Assembly (NCBI GenBank): GCA_035222895.1
Contig: JAVYIG010001590.1
Span: forward strand, 1-64,000
DNA length: 64,000 bases
Origin: Strongylocentrotus droebachiensis
Taxonomy: Eukaryota; Echinodermata; Echinoidea; Camarodonta; Strongylocentrotidae
Reading direction: 5' to 3'
Shown here: positions 35,791 to 49,464 of the stretch, piece after piece
Numbering within the stretch: position 1 is the stretch's first letter
Layout of the letters: each line of letters opens with the position of its first letter
Notes under the pieces: model-generated
What the model was told of the DNA's origin: nothing
The model's database searches: none
The model's input: the letters and a program-made list of their open reading frames with translations, nothing else
Made by a program: the position numbers and the translations under genes

Positions 35791-38700
35791 CCTTCTCAGA
35801 TCTTTTCCCCAGATAAACTTGAGTACTGGTCATGCGATTACTTTGAGAAAGGAACTGTCTGTAAGCAATTGGAAAAGGTTGAATATGTAGTTCATCAGAA
35901 TGGATGTATACTCTGCATGTTAGGTTTTGAAATTATCAAAATGGAGAGATGATGACGCATTCTTGCTGAAAATCGTACACACTGCACACAATATTGGCAT
36001 AATGAGGTACACACAAACGCAAGTCTCGCCTGAAATTTGGTCCAAACGTGTCAGCTATTTCTCGTCATATTTATAACATGAAGGCATTTAAAGAGCCATC
36101 CTTTTCATTGGTGTTTAGAAGACATTCCTACAATGATATTCTTCCAAAACTGAGATACAAAAAAAGAAATGATAAAGCTTAGAATTTATCTTCATTTATC
36201 GAAAACTCCATGTTCTCTTTAAAATGTACGGTCTCATATTCGTCTGGATAATTATTGGCTGGTTATTACAATTGTGTCACATTCTGTCAACGACTTGTAA
36301 TCTCTTGCAATAATTTGCCGCTCTATTTGTCATATCTTATCACTAGAAATTATCTATATAAACCAATATCAAGAAAGATGTTTTTTCCCTTATTTTAGAA
36401 CAAGGCCCGTGCGAGAGATATTGTTTTTGTTTTGTTTTTGTTTACTTATTCATGACTAATTCTAATGTAGTCTCTTAAACCTGCTTCGAATATTGTGGAA
36501 GGCCTCTTTTTATAATATTTTAACGAGGATGATCTACTTACATGGCACTGCATGCATTATATTAAAATATTACATCTTGTGTGCAACGTGCATTGGAGAT
36601 TCTCACAGTCACGAAACAAACAACTTCTGTGCGGGAAGAAAATGGAGGGAGGAAAAGGGGGGAAAAGAGATATAAGAAAGAAATAGAGATGAAATTGTAT
36701 CTGCCTCTTGGCTTTCCTGATCCACATTAGAAATGTCATGATAACACATTACTTTCAACCGCATACAATCAATTCATTTGTGGTGAAAATATAGCATTAA
36801 CCCACATATTCCTCGTAATTATGTCAAAATCAGTTGGTTTGATTATTGAAATTCTCAAAATTTATTCGATTTTTCTTGAAACAGTTCCACATCATTCTTA
36901 TATCACGACACCTTCTCTCCTTTCAGTTATCATTAACTTGTATTTCTTTGTCTCTCCTTTTCGTATTTTTTTCTTCGATCGGATATATTGTATTTCTATC
37001 ATTATCTTCAGCTTGAGCCAAGTTATTCGGTTGGAGTCTAGTTCTCACTATATTCACACCCACTACGCTTTAATTTGCTGATGAGACTTATGCGTGTGTG
37101 TGCGTGTGTGTGCGTATGTGTGCTCTTTTTCATTATCTTGATGAGGATGGCATAATAAAGATTGCGATAGACTGTCTTGAGTCCCATCTCCGTACTTTGT
37201 CTAATCAAACACGTGATGAATTCATTACACTCATGTGTTTCTCATTTTAACTTAATGATGCCATAATTCAACACGCTGTGAACTTCATGCGCATCTTTTA
37301 ACTTAATTGCTCGATGTTTCGTGATGCTTAACCAATCTAATCTATAGCCAAGAACTTGCTAGAAATTCCTTTCAACATGAATTATTTTAGAGACAAAGAG
37401 AATGATAGAGCTTTGGAAAGGGTAAATATGATGTGAAGAGAGAAACACAGGAGGGCGAAGAGGAAAGTATAAAAAGTGTTAGAGAAAGCCAGACAGTCAG
37501 GGCGAAGGGTGGGAATAAAAGACGTCGACAATGAAAACTTTGCTATGAATTAACTATTGAGGTACATGTGCCAAACAAGAAATGGTGTTGACGTCCACAA
37601 TGGTAATACAGGTTACACAAGTTTTATTAATTGGACATTCCATAAAATTGTGGAAACATGGTAGCATTAGAAGACAATGGAGCTTGTACTGGGACATTTG
37701 TCATCCATATATTCATAAATATGCAGATCAAATCTTAAATTATTATTGACGATTTCACCTTTGCTATGATGTACAAAGGGGTGTCGTTAGACCGCATGTC
37801 TTATCTTCGTAACTTGTCTAATAAAACACGTGATACATTAATGACACTTATTTAGAATGGTAACCTACCAAATCACTTACTCTCTATATAAGGAATAACA
37901 TGAGATCAAGCATACGTTAGAAAATTGTTGTCAATTTCAAGTGAAATGTTAGGTGTGCAGACATGGGCTTCCCTTTATAAACATTATGTTATCAACCATA
38001 ATAAAATTACCCTGATATCTATATTTCATCTATGTCGGGTTACGAGACGGGCATTGTCGGCATGCATGTGATCCCGAAGTGGAAGCCGACGCCAGGTGTC
38101 AGCTTGCCTGACATTTCATCAGTTCCGTCTTCGGAGATCTACATGCAGCTTTTTGAAATCCATGCAGAGTTCTGCTATTTTCTACCCCCGTCTCAATTTC
38201 TCTGGATTTACAAGAGACATTTATTATGTACTCACAGACTATACCAATATACGCCGGCTGTATTGTATTTCCTAGACGGTGAATATGATATTTTCATGTG
38301 GCAGGTTCGACTTAAGTGATGTGAATAGCATATACGTCTATGTGCAGTGATGAATACAATCATGATCACTAATTTGCAAGGGGAGGCAGGAGCAAAGTGT
38401 ATTCAATCCCACCTAAACGTTACCAGTTCGAATCTACAATTTAAATCGTTTTGAGTTACGAATAGGACTTACGAATCCAGGAGCGATTATGACATATAAT
38501 GACGCATCAATAATATTGCAAACCTCGATGAATTATCTCTATTTGAGAGAATGACATAAAAGAGAACACGACTTCCGATCACGAAGTAACTTCAGGAAGC
38601 ATTATTGAATTGTGTGTGCTGTCAGCATTTGCAATCAGCCGCGCAGCATATGAAATGTGCCGAGGTACTCATTGTGTAGCTGTTTCAATTACTTCCCAAA

Positions 38701-38801
38701 CAAATGGGGACCCGCTGACGGTTATTATGCTAGATTCGGTGAGCATTTATCATCTTGATCCTCAGGCTTTGTGTCCCAGGTCATTGGTTTATGGTACGAG
38801 A
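35791..38801. other. Non-coding DNA with a dispersed short repeat
   Basis: A segment with AAACACGTGAT at about 37188-37232 recurs diverged at about 37809-37852 (both GTCTAATMAAACACGTGAT). A GT-rich tract lies at 37092-37122. A frame at 38032-38319 has no recognisable domain. Confidence 0.4.
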
Positions 38802-39271
38802 AAGAGATGGAGAGAGGGAGGGCGAGAGGATAAGAGATAGATAAAGATAAAACAAGCGAGAAACAGAGGGTAAGGCAGACAGAAGGAAATATAGAAAAGG
38901 AGAAAGAGGGGCCAATAGGCATAGAGAAAAGATATATAGATAAGAAACATTTTAGATAGAAATATAATTGGTTGAGTTTCTTAATAAATGATCAGTATTT
39001 TTATGGTGGAATAATTAGATTTACAGTTCTTACCGAACATGATATAAGACACATAGAAAAATGTAGTGAATTTAAATATTTGATTGTAATATCAATTTAA
39101 GAGACACAAACAATTACAAGAAATAAAAAGAAAGTGAGAGATATCATTTTGACCACAAACAAAATTGAGAAAGAGAAAGAAAAAATAGAAAGGCCGAAAA
39201 AACTAGAGAGAAAAGGATATAATAGAGGATAGAAAGACAGATACAGATATTGATTCACAGGAAGAGAGTGG

Positions 39272-39303
<32 letters not shown>

Positions 39304-39480
39304 AAGACACGAAGATATATAAAAAAATACATTAAGACATAAGATGACCTAAGAAAAGAGAGAGAAGAGAGAGAGAGAAAAACTAGCAAAAGAATAAGAT
39401 AAATGAATGGAAAGAGAGATACAAAAAGATATAAAGAAAGAAAGGAAGAGAAAGAGAGTGAGAGAGTGGGATAGAAGAAA
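38802..39480. repeat. Degenerate GA/AGAAA purine-rich region
   Basis: About 680 bp of imperfect GA, AGAAA and AGATA sequence, with a clean (GA)n core at 39280-39303. Confidence 0.85.
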
Positions 39481-41432
39481 AGTTACGAGAAATCATCAGC
39501 AAGAAATAATACTGGTAAAAAGATGCATGCCTGTAGGGAAAAGTATGAATAATCGATGATAACGGATTATGTTTTCACCATACCTCTGGTGTTGTGGTTA
39601 TTTTTCCGGTCATTTGCCGTCTGAAGAGCTTTTCTAAGGCAGCCGTCAAGAAATGCGAATTTTGAGTAGTTTTTCTCTTTCTAGTATTTGTCTAGTCCAC
39701 TTGATATGCTGCGTATTCATTTTCTCCATTTTCAACGCCTTTCAATATTGTCTATCCCTTTCAATGATAAGGGGGCCAGGCGTCGGGCGGTGGTATGTTT
39801 GTCACATTAAATTTTGGATGAAATGAAGCTACAATATGCTCTCACTTTTTCATTCTTTTTATTCATGTAATTTTCCCGTCCATTTTTTGTGTTGATGTAG
39901 AAAGCTGTATTATCACATAAAGTCGTTTTTCTTCTTTTTAGGTGGTATGTATAATTACTGTTCATAATCACCTCTTAGATTCGTCAGAATTGTATTCAGT
40001 TTTTGTCTTTCTTTACATTTACTTGTGAAACAGATATCTACAGATCGGCAATTGTATTTTCCTTCAAACTTGACACAATGGTAGACCCTTGTCAGGGTCA
40101 TTTGTAAATATGTGACGTCATCTATGCGCCATTTTGTTAATTTTGCATATCTCCTACAAGAAATAGAATAATAATTTCATATTTCATATCATGACACTTC
40201 AAGTAATTGCGCAGCATATCAACAAATCGAATACACGCGTTATGTCCACGTGACCGTTCATGCGCCAAATAAACAGATTGTCTCAAATTAATTTTGCATA
40301 TAGTTTCAGGCCATTTTGAGCATTATTTTGTGAAAAATTCGCGCACACGCGCACGCGCGCGCGTATTTTTTTTCTCGTCTGCCCAATGAATGCTAAAGAC
40401 ACCCTTTTACCGATCACACAATTTGAGTTCCTGATCCTATTCTAGACAATTCTAACGCATTAGTAGACCCTTTAATTTGACCATTCAATTCCCAAAATGG
40501 CTTTAAAAGTGCTAAAAATGGCAAAAACAAAAATGTAAAAATGGCCGAATTTGAATCTGCCATAGATCCTCAGAATGGCCGATGACCCCCAATTTCTTTT
40601 GAATAATCTGAAAGGACTTGAGTGTAAATGTGGTTTCATGCATCATGTTTGCTTAACAAAGGTAATGACGTCATCGTATTGCAATTATAATTAAGATCTT
40701 ATATTTTTAGTTAATGACGTAATAATTCTCAATGTTCTTTTGACAATGTCTCGCTTGTTTCTTCTCGATTTTCTACCTAATATTGATATTGCTGTAGCTG
40801 AGAGTTTGCGCTATAACAAATTTTCATTTACTTTTTATTTAGACAAGGGAATCAAATTCAAATTTTAGAATTAAAGGTACAAGTCAAAATTTGCCTTTAG
40901 TTAGCGCTATTTTAGCCCCTTTCATCTATAACCTCGAGTTGCGTTTTATTCTATGGAACAAACATTGATGTGCATGCTGCATTATATTACGAAAAAAAGT
41001 TAGTAGTGTTATGACATCATGACAGTTAACCCAATGGCACATAATTATGACAGTGCTTAATTATAATATTCAAATGAGTGCATACCACCTATACAAGTAT
41101 ATAATTTCTAATTTTTAATTATTCTTCAATTGGATATTTGACTATAGGAGTCAAGTTAATCATGGAAATGTTATGAGTTTACTATTATGTGTGGTATCTA
41201 TCCACAAGCATTCTTACTCGTTCTTTTTCATTTTTAATTTATTTAAAATAAAACAATATTTTATAAAAATATTTCAAGGAGAATAATGAGAAAGGCTTAG
41301 GAATTGGCTAGCGAATATCTCAAGAATTAATTATCGTGATCATATTTTGAACGTAGGTGAATGAGTAGATAAAACAGAACGGAGCTCGGGGTTTAAAAAA
41401 AACCACGCTGGACTTTATACAAAAATATCACT
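39481..41432. other. Non-coding DNA, no gene seen
   Basis: AT-rich with repeated ATTTTG and AAAATGGC words around 40120-40560. No supported exon. Confidence 0.4.
40340..40365. repeat. Alternating purine-pyrimidine tract
   Basis: 26 bp of uninterrupted alternating pyrimidine-purine, mostly CG and CA steps, inside otherwise AT-rich DNA. Such tracts favour Z-DNA. Confidence 0.85.
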
Positions 41433-41464
<32 letters not shown>

Positions 41465-41511
41465 GAAAAGAAGGAAAAGAAGAAAAAGAAGATAATAATA
41501 ATAATAATAAT
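41433..41511. repeat. 21-C run followed by purine-rich and (AAT)n repeats
   Basis: C at 41433-41453, then A/G-rich sequence and (AAT)n at about 41492-41511. Minus-strand frames through it are artefacts. Confidence 0.95.
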
Positions 41512-42010
41512 ACAAATACAAAAAACAAAATATAAACAAAAACAAAAACAAAAAGCATAAACGTGTGTTTTGTGAATATTTCGAAAAATAGAGACGGAGA
41601 AGCGTGAAGAGTAGTGATGGGGGTTGGTCATCGTCTAACGCTGGACATTCTCTCAAGAGTTCAACAGAGCAGTGAAATTAGACGTCTCTGGCGTGAGGAG
41701 TATGAATAATCAATAAGCATTTATCATCGTGCTCTGTTTATTATAAATTATTTTGTCGGCTTGTTTTCTGATCACCCTGTAGGCTACACGATTGGCTATT
41801 TGGTCAGGAATGTAAGAGAAATATATGCGAAGTTTTGTGATTTTATCGTCAGTTTGCTTATCCAATGATGGGTCAAATGGGGCATTAAATATGGATAAAT
41901 CGGAGATTGCTGTGATATATAATTATATTCACACACAGTCATGTGAAAGAATGCTTCAGAGGCCCCAGAGTGTCATGAAAATGACCTTGAAGTCTATCAT
42001 TAATGCAATT
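41512..42010. other. Non-coding DNA, no gene seen
   Basis: Begins with AAAAACAAAAAC simple sequence; nothing else recognised. Confidence 0.4.
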
Positions 42011-42210
42011 AACACTCACACATACACATACACACACCACACACCCACACAGCCTGACGCGTGTTCTCGATTTGGCGAAAATACTCTACCTCCACACATA
42101 TACGTACACGTGACATATATACACACACACACGCACACCCACACGCACACACGCACAGACATACATACATAATCTATATATCTTTTCCTTCTCTTTCTTT
42201 CTCCCCTTAC

Positions 42211-42254
<44 letters not shown>

Positions 42255-42270
42255 TTCTTTTTCTCTTCCT
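42011..42270. repeat. CA then CT microsatellite block
   Basis: Two CA-rich tracts (42011-42050, 42119-42160) followed by CT-rich sequence to 42270. Confidence 0.9.
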
Positions 42271-43261
42271 CTCCGTCTCATACGCCTGAAGAAAGCAGCG
42301 TGAAAAAAACACCATCGGGCATTCCCATAGCAAACCCTCTTCAAATCAAGAATAATCGATTTATAATTTGTCTTTGACTTTTAACAAATAAGAGCATGCA
42401 AAACGAATCCAGCATCATAATTCTGTTTTTTCCTTCTTAATTTGGCGGAGTACTCCTATTTGTTAATTAGTTTGGTAGATTAGTAAATGAACATCGCGCA
42501 TTGAATGGGATGATAAAGAATCCCTGATAAAAACTGTTTTATCATATTTGCGAACTAATATTCATTGATGTTCGAAGTTTGTTTGTGGTTTACCTTTAAT
42601 CCTCCTTTCCTTTATTCCACCGTATCCGTATCACGTTCTCATTTCATAATGCTTGCAAATCAGGTCAGGAATATTAATTTAGTATTAAGTAAAGTTAAAG
42701 CCCCACTGTATAATACTACTTGTAGCTACTTACTCCCTCTATATAGAAAACAATGCCTAAGCGGTGCCCGTTGGTCCTCCATGATCCTCTTTTCGTACGT
42801 TAATTGACAGCTGAGTTAATGAGATAGCCACCTGTCAGTGACCACCCTGGGTGGTCTAATCCCTCTTGGCCAAAATAGTACAGACGGGCTTTAAGTTAAG
42901 AGCTAACTAAGAATCCGAGGAGAAAATAAAAGATCCTATTCAAAACCTGTAGTTTACTGACTCCAGCATTGATTTTTGTTTTTAATCTCATCATGATACT
43001 TACACAAACTGTACATACAGTCCACTGCGAAAAACATGACCTCTCTGCAATAGGAAACATTAACTAAACAAACTGTTTAATCACTGAGGTAAATAAGATA
43101 AATTGCTTGATGAGAGTTAGAGTTTGATCTAGTTAATCTCTATAACCTTTGCTACTGAGTCCGTGTTAGTTTGGGTTTGACGCCATACGGCAATGTAACG
43201 GTTTGCCCAATTAAATCCTTGAAACTGGTGTATTCATCAATTGTATTGTCTTGTGAAGCTC
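42271..43261. other. Non-coding DNA, no gene seen
   Basis: AT-rich, with short open frames and no recognisable domain. Confidence 0.4.
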
Positions 43262-43273
43262 AAGTTGTACATA

Positions 43274-43306
<33 letters not shown>

Positions 43307-43360
43307 CCATATATATATAAATTTGCAATATAATATATATATAAATTTGTATATACAGTG
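43262..43360. repeat. (AT)n microsatellite
   Basis: ATATATAT tracts interrupted by CCAT, AATTTG and CAATATA; self-complementary. Confidence 0.95.
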
Positions 43361-43924
43361 TATATTATATGCCCTAAAATCTGGACAAAACGACTTAGAT
43401 TTCGGTAATAAAATCTGACTGGTAATTTTATCATGAGTCCTTGAACTTGCGAGAAACTCTATACATGTATATTATTTTGTTTGAGGCACCATCTATTTTT
43501 AATATTATTTCCAATTGCTGTGTATTTTCTTGGAAATGCAAATCAATTACATATTTTTTCTCTTTGCAATATTTGTCCGTGTTGCATGCGGCCCTTTTAC
43601 GGTTTGTAGACATGTTTCCCCTTTACCTCACATTCTACAGAATATATTTTGACAAGAAATGCATTTTATCGGTGATTCGAAGCACCTTTCAATAATTTAT
43701 TTACTTTGTTGCCGGGTAGTATCAAATAAATTAAGTTTGATTTCTTTGGTTATCAGGCGGTGGCGTAACATGGGCCTAGCATTATTAAGGGGCGTAGGTC
43801 TCATGGGGGGGGGGGGCGGGTACCAGTGGCAGTCCTACTCTGTTAATGAAATTAATGAAATGCAAGAGAACAAGGCCGTTGAGTGTGTCTGGAGTGGTGG
43901 AGTGGGAAGCTCGTATTATCTTAT

Positions 43925-44010
43925 TCATTCCCCTCTCTCTCTCCCTGTCTCTCCCTCTCCCTCTCCCTCCCCCTCTCTCTATATACCCCTCTCTCTCTCT
44001 CTCTCTCCCT
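43925..44010. repeat. CT-rich microsatellite
   Basis: CTCTCC and (CT)n tracts. Just upstream, GGGGCGTAGG and a G run near 43805 resemble the G-rich element family. Confidence 0.9.
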
Positions 44011-44288
44011 GTTTTTTGTTGTTATGATAATTGTCCCCATGCCCCTGTCTCTTTACCACTATATCTTATACTATATACTTTCTGTTTGAAGCGCGGTGAG
44101 TTGGAGTCTTCGTGACTTTGGCACGTTGCGGTCAAATCACTGAAATCTAGGTTAATGAATCTGGCAAAGAATTATCAATGGTCAACGTCTATTTTTCTAA
44201 AATGGAGGCCACTTAAGCACTTTGCAACGCCATATTCGCCATATTGTGTTGGTCTGACCAAACCATCTTTATGACATGGCATAAACAA

Positions 44289-44625
44289 TATACACTGTAA
44301 AAAAATTGGGCAATATTTGTCAACACTTTGCCCAACGTTGTGCCAAAAGTCAACCCAACCATCTATTTGGCAATATTTTTCCCAATGGCCCAACAGCTGG
44401 TCAAGATTTTCCCAACAAGTGGGCTACCGTAGTCGGGCCGTTGAAGGGTCATATCTTTGCCCAAATTTTGGTCAAAATACGAAACAAGTATGCAGGTGTG
44501 AAGTAGGGTACTTATGTTTACCAATACCACTGGGCTAAATATTGCCCAAAAGATGGTTGGGTTGACTATTGGGACAACGTTGGGCAAAGGGTTGAACAAA
44601 TATTGCCCAACCTTTTCACAGTATA
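44289..44625. mobile_element. Foldback MITE with arms of about 100 bp
   Basis: The left side TATACACTGTAAAAAAATTG reappears inverted on the right as TTTTCACAGTATA. The arms match for about 100 bp: TTGGGCAATATTTGT, TTTGCCCAACGTTGT and AGTCAACCCAACCATCT occur on both sides in opposite orientation. A central loop of roughly 120 bp holds no gene. TATA at both edges may be target-site duplication or part of the TIR. Non-autonomous; superfamily unclear. Confidence 0.8.
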
Positions 44626-46388
44626 GAATCAGTTCAAGCCAGATAATCTCGAAAATACAATGCCACAATGTTATTCTTAGGTGCCATCCTCATAAAAGAA
44701 TTTAATTAAAAGCATTTTAAATGATACTATCCTGAAAACAAAAACACAAAGTGTATACCAACGTCTACCTCTGAAGGAGTTTTCTAGAGGTTTCGGCTTT
44801 CAATTTGTTTCACAAACCTTAAAGCTTGAGCCATGTGGGGTTATTATGCAATTCCATATCTCTGGTATAGTCTAGTATCTTGGCTGTATCACACATCCCG
44901 GACAGGGTTACGCTTAACTAACGAACGGTCCAAGTCATAATCCGAATTAATAAGATTTCGAGAAATATAAGCAAGCAGAGTTCCCCGGGCAAGGTTCTGG
45001 TGCGTCATGCTTTAATCAACTTACGCAATGTGAGGTATCAGTCTTCCTAGATCACGGAGGAATACTGCGTATATTTGTTTTAAATTGTTTTAATTTCGTG
45101 GATTAATTACTCCTTAGTATTTAACTTGATGAAATGTAAATATTGAACGTTATCAATAGGCCACGAATGTGTTTTGCAGTTACTTGCAGTTACTATCCGA
45201 TTATACATTTTATTTGTTCCAGGCTTATAAAACGTCGATAGAGCACTAAACTCTCCCTACATAGTTATTTTAAAGCTGTTTTGTGTTTCTTGTTTTTTTT
45301 ATATACTTTTTTTAGTATTATTATTATTTATTATTATTATAATCATTGTTTTTATTACTATTATGTTCATCTTAATATATCAAGTGCTGTTATTGTTATC
45401 ATCGTTCGTTTTTTATTATTATTAAAGTAAATATTATCAACCCAGATACATTTTCAGCACAACAAACAAATCGTAAGACTACACGCTATTCAATTCGGAT
45501 GTTACTGAAATAATCATCTGTTGTAGAATACATGTAATGCTAATTCGATAAGCAGAATGCAATCATCGCCGCCTATCTGGGTCTCCATATTTACGTTGCT
45601 TGGAAGATGACTATGTTCTTATCGCGATATATCAAATCCAGATCGTCACCCCCTGAAGAATTCTCCGAAATACGATTCATTTTCGTTTCCTTGACGTCAT
45701 CCGCGAAATAGATGAATGCGGTCGATGTCATATCGGTGTCGTATCGTTGTTCTTTTCTGCCGTATGATATATTCGTTCGCCTAGAAGTTATGGCTGTAGA
45801 TGTAAGGTGCCTAGAACATTTTTTTCTTGACATGTTGTGAAATGTTGTTTGGAAATATTATTTCATGTCTGGTATAATAATATTTCAACGATCATTGACC
45901 GTATCCTACGGTATAGTATTTTCCCTTTTCTTTCTTCTCCCTGATGAGCCATCTCATCTAAAATAATCAGTTTCTCATTCTAAATTTTACACAACCATTG
46001 ATTTTTTAATGACATCTTATTTTATTTTAGTATAGTAATACAACTTAAAACGAACTTACATGGTTCATAAAGCTTAAATGTATTATTTAAAGTGTCCCTG
46101 CAATCGTGGACCTTATCGCTTTATCACTTTTGAAACATACTCCGTTTCTCAGAGTCTTGGAGATCTGCCTTGAATATTTGTTATTATTATATTCATGAAT
46201 TACCTCTTTACCCATATTAGTGGTACTAGAAAAATAAATAGTGCTTTTCGCGCCATAAGTAAATATACACGGTCACTTGCGTCAAGTAAGAGTCGCCATT
46301 TCAAATACGGCTGCACCTGTCTTGGAACATCAAATTATCGTATTATCACTCTTCTGACCATCTCTCACTGTCTTTTGTCTACGTCCAA

Positions 46389-46389
<1 letters not shown>
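44626..46389. other. Non-coding DNA, no gene seen
   Basis: AT-rich, with ATT simple sequence at about 45315-45425. Confidence 0.4.

Positions 46390-46432
<43 letters not shown>
46390..46432. repeat. (CT)n microsatellite
   Basis: Near-perfect CT tract. A frame running through it to 46689 ends in GC-richer sequence (46490-46600) but shows no known domain. Confidence 0.9.
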
Positions 46433-49209
46433 ATTTTACTTTCGACCTTTCCCCTAATTTCTCTGTCTCCCGTTTATTTCTTCCTAATTTTTCGTGTCGT
46501 TCTGGGCATCTGGTGCCCGCTTCGACGCCGCAGTTGGCCGGCAGAGTGCCTGCACCTGTTCTTCAGCTTGTATCGGGTGTCACTCATGTTCAATCCAAAC
46601 TGCCACTGTCCCGTTTCTCCGTCTTAATCCTACCAGTACTTTCAGATGCAACCATGTTTACAATCGAGTTTGTCTCATCAACCTTATGAAGTAGCCAGTC
46701 GTCTTCGATTTCAAGCGATGTTGCATGTCGAGATCGAGAGAGAGAGAGAGAGAGAGGGAGCAAAACGCAGTGTCGTGCTGTGATGGTATGTCTATTTTAT
46801 GTCCATAGGATGTCCCAATCAATTTACGCAGTCTTGATCAATTGGAGATATGAAATAATTAGCATTCTAAATCTGTTTTATGAGCTGTATATCCGCCATA
46901 CAAGCCTTCTAGTGGGGTCATGCTACCATCAATTTTAATCATTGGCATCAAGCAATGGAAGGGAGGGGGGGGGGGGGGGGACTGCTACAGGGGGTCACGT
47001 CCTTCAACGATTTAGAGTCAATAACGGCCCATTATAATTTAGTTCAAGCGTCTTTTTATGGGGAAGGAGGAAGGGGGGAGGAGGGGGGCGCTTCTTTTGT
47101 CATATTTTCAACCCTATGAACTATGTCTGCAGCCTATATTCTTTGGACATGACGTAACTACGTTCCTTGACGTTTGAACTCACCTTACCTCTTCTTTGAC
47201 GTAATAACTGAAAAAGCAGTATACTTTAATCAAATTCACTGGTTCTGCAATCCACATTATTTTAAAGTAGGTAGAGGTAGTGAGGAGCGGTACGAGTCTT
47301 TTTTTTTTTTTAACTTTGATATTCCACATCTTTGCTATAATTTCAAGCTGCAATTTCCAATATCGCATTCGTTATATTTCTAATAGTATGGACATGAACC
47401 TTATGACTTCCCCCACTTGCGGTCAGATTCTTAAGCTCGCAATTAATATGTTGTAGCTCGATGTAAAAACTCCCGAGCGAACTCAAGAACATGAAGGGAA
47501 CAGCGGCATTTCCAATTCATAGGCAATCTACGTCTACCTGTAATAGTCCAATATGGCGTATGCATAATCACCGCCATTTCCATATAAATTCATTTACCGC
47601 CAAAACATTGTACAGTATAAACCCGTTCCAGTTAAGCAGGGGCGATGGGCCTCCGTTAAGCCCACTCCGATGCGGTGAGTAAGCGAGTTACGAGCATGTT
47701 TTTCCACTCTGGCCCACGTCCCAAATTTGATTAAAGTCTAAGGTGAACGACTCGTGTTCTATCTGACCTGCCTGCATTATCACAATTATGCAGGTAAAGA
47801 AAAAGTCGAAATAACAAAAAACAAAACAAAGTAAAGGCACATACACTTCATTCATTGACGTTTGTTTTTACTCGACATTTTAGTAAATAAGGTGGCACTG
47901 GGTTCTGTGCACCTTTAACATGCCGATTTGCTAAAAAAAAAAAAAAAGGCGTATAATACATTTACGTATTTTCTAGTACATGTTTATGTTGCATTAGGAG
48001 GAGGCGACAGTAACTTGTAGTGTAATGAAAATACAAAAACCAGTCAAACTATTTATTGTATATTTTACAGGAAAATGTGGGGAAAAGAGAAAACATATTT
48101 ATGAATATAACGTTGCCTAATTGCCTAAAAAGTGGATCTATTTTTGTATTATGTTAACAAAACCACAATCAGGGCAAAATGTCAAATTAAAAAATTTAAA
48201 GACAAAAGTCCAAAATGTCATAGTACTTTCATGGATAGAATTGCCTTATTATTTTAGTCTGACTATAATAGTCCCATCCTATCTTCAGATATTTTGTTCA
48301 TAATGACATCACTTTGCGTGCCCCAAATGTCGAAACAATCAAAGGGAAACATCCAGTGAGAATTGTTGAGAGTAAGATCTCATTTTTCAGCAACGTTATA
48401 CCATCGGCATTGGAAATGAGATTTCTCTCTCGCTCCACTGAGTTCCAATTTCCCCGCATATGGTAAACAGTCTTCTAATTGTCCCCGCGGGTTGAAAGGG
48501 ACTCACGCGACCCGCCAGTATGAACACTATAATATATTCATACCATTAAAAAAAACTCTCTCTTTAAATTCATATACAATGTGCTCTATACCCTCATTTT
48601 TGGATATACCAAAAGTGGGCACTGCTGACCTAGGTGTGTATTATTTCCTTCCATTTGTGATATATAATGTTCAAACTTTCAGTGATTTGTTCTTGTGAAT
48701 TCTCTGTTATTCTGTGACAAAAGAAGTAACTTTGGACATAAATATTCCACATTGCACGTATATATACCGGTACGTCTTTTAGACAACATTTTAAGTGTGC
48801 GTCGGACATGAAAGATGTTGTACGTTTAAAACAAATGGAAGTAAATGTAATCTCAAATTGTATGTATTTGTTGCTATTTTCTTAAACAAACTCCTGTGGA
48901 TTGAATTGATGATATGAAAGCTAAATCATTCTAATGAGGTTTATTGCACACAGCATGCAGCTGTATAATGTACGGTGCCGTACCATTATATAAATAATTT
49001 GTTTTTTGTATGCTACCATGAACGATCAACGTCAAAGCCAAGAATAAAACATGCGAGTCATATCCCACTGTCATGAAAACTGTCTCCATGATGTATTCTG
49101 TAAATCAATTTCACACACACATTCAATCACTCCCGCGGGATGATAATGCTTGCTGGCGGTCGTTTGAGTTTGAGAGTGAGCAGAGCGGCGCGCGTATACC
49201 GCTTTCGTG
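46433..49209. other. Non-coding DNA with simple repeats
   Basis: Holds (GA)n at 46736-46757, a G run near 46964-46980, a run of A near 47932-47947, and GCGGTGAGTAAG near 47674, which resembles a donor but has no convincing exon upstream. Confidence 0.4.
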
Positions 49210-49464
49210 CTATCTATATGGCGTTTTTTTTTGTTTTATGATGGAGTGAAATCGTATACAGAGCACGTGATTAGTGGCGCCGGATAGCTTTCGGTTGCAT
49301 TTCTGACAATGGGGCTCTTTCAGCATGTTCCAGGGAGCTCCAAAACATGGCGTGTGGATTACCAAACGGTCACATATTGGACAGTCTGGTGTATCTTTCA
49401 AACACGTATTCCCTATCCCCCTCTCTCTCTGTAGTTCTAGCACAGTAGATTTCTCCGAATTCAA
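49210..49464 (-). other. Open frame with a paired-cysteine motif, possible exon or fossil
   Basis: The 84-codon minus-strand frame contains CPICDRLVIHTPC and then PHCQKCNRKLSG, giving C-x2-C-x21-C-x2-C as in zinc-ribbon-like folds. A CTACAG acceptor-like site precedes it but lacks a pyrimidine tract, and any donor is weak. I do not recognise a family. It may be an isolated exon, a decayed transposon gene or chance. Confidence 0.2.

Noticed and set aside
38032-38319. 95-codon + strand frame starting MSGYETG
   Set aside because: No recognised domain, no clear acceptor or donor, and it becomes AT-rich and hydrophobic; not called.
47624-47690. 5S rRNA-like words (GTTAAGCAGGGGCG, GGGCCT) and a GTGAGTAAG donor
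   Set aside because: The match is too short, the rest of 5S rRNA is missing, and no exon is evident upstream of the donor-like site.
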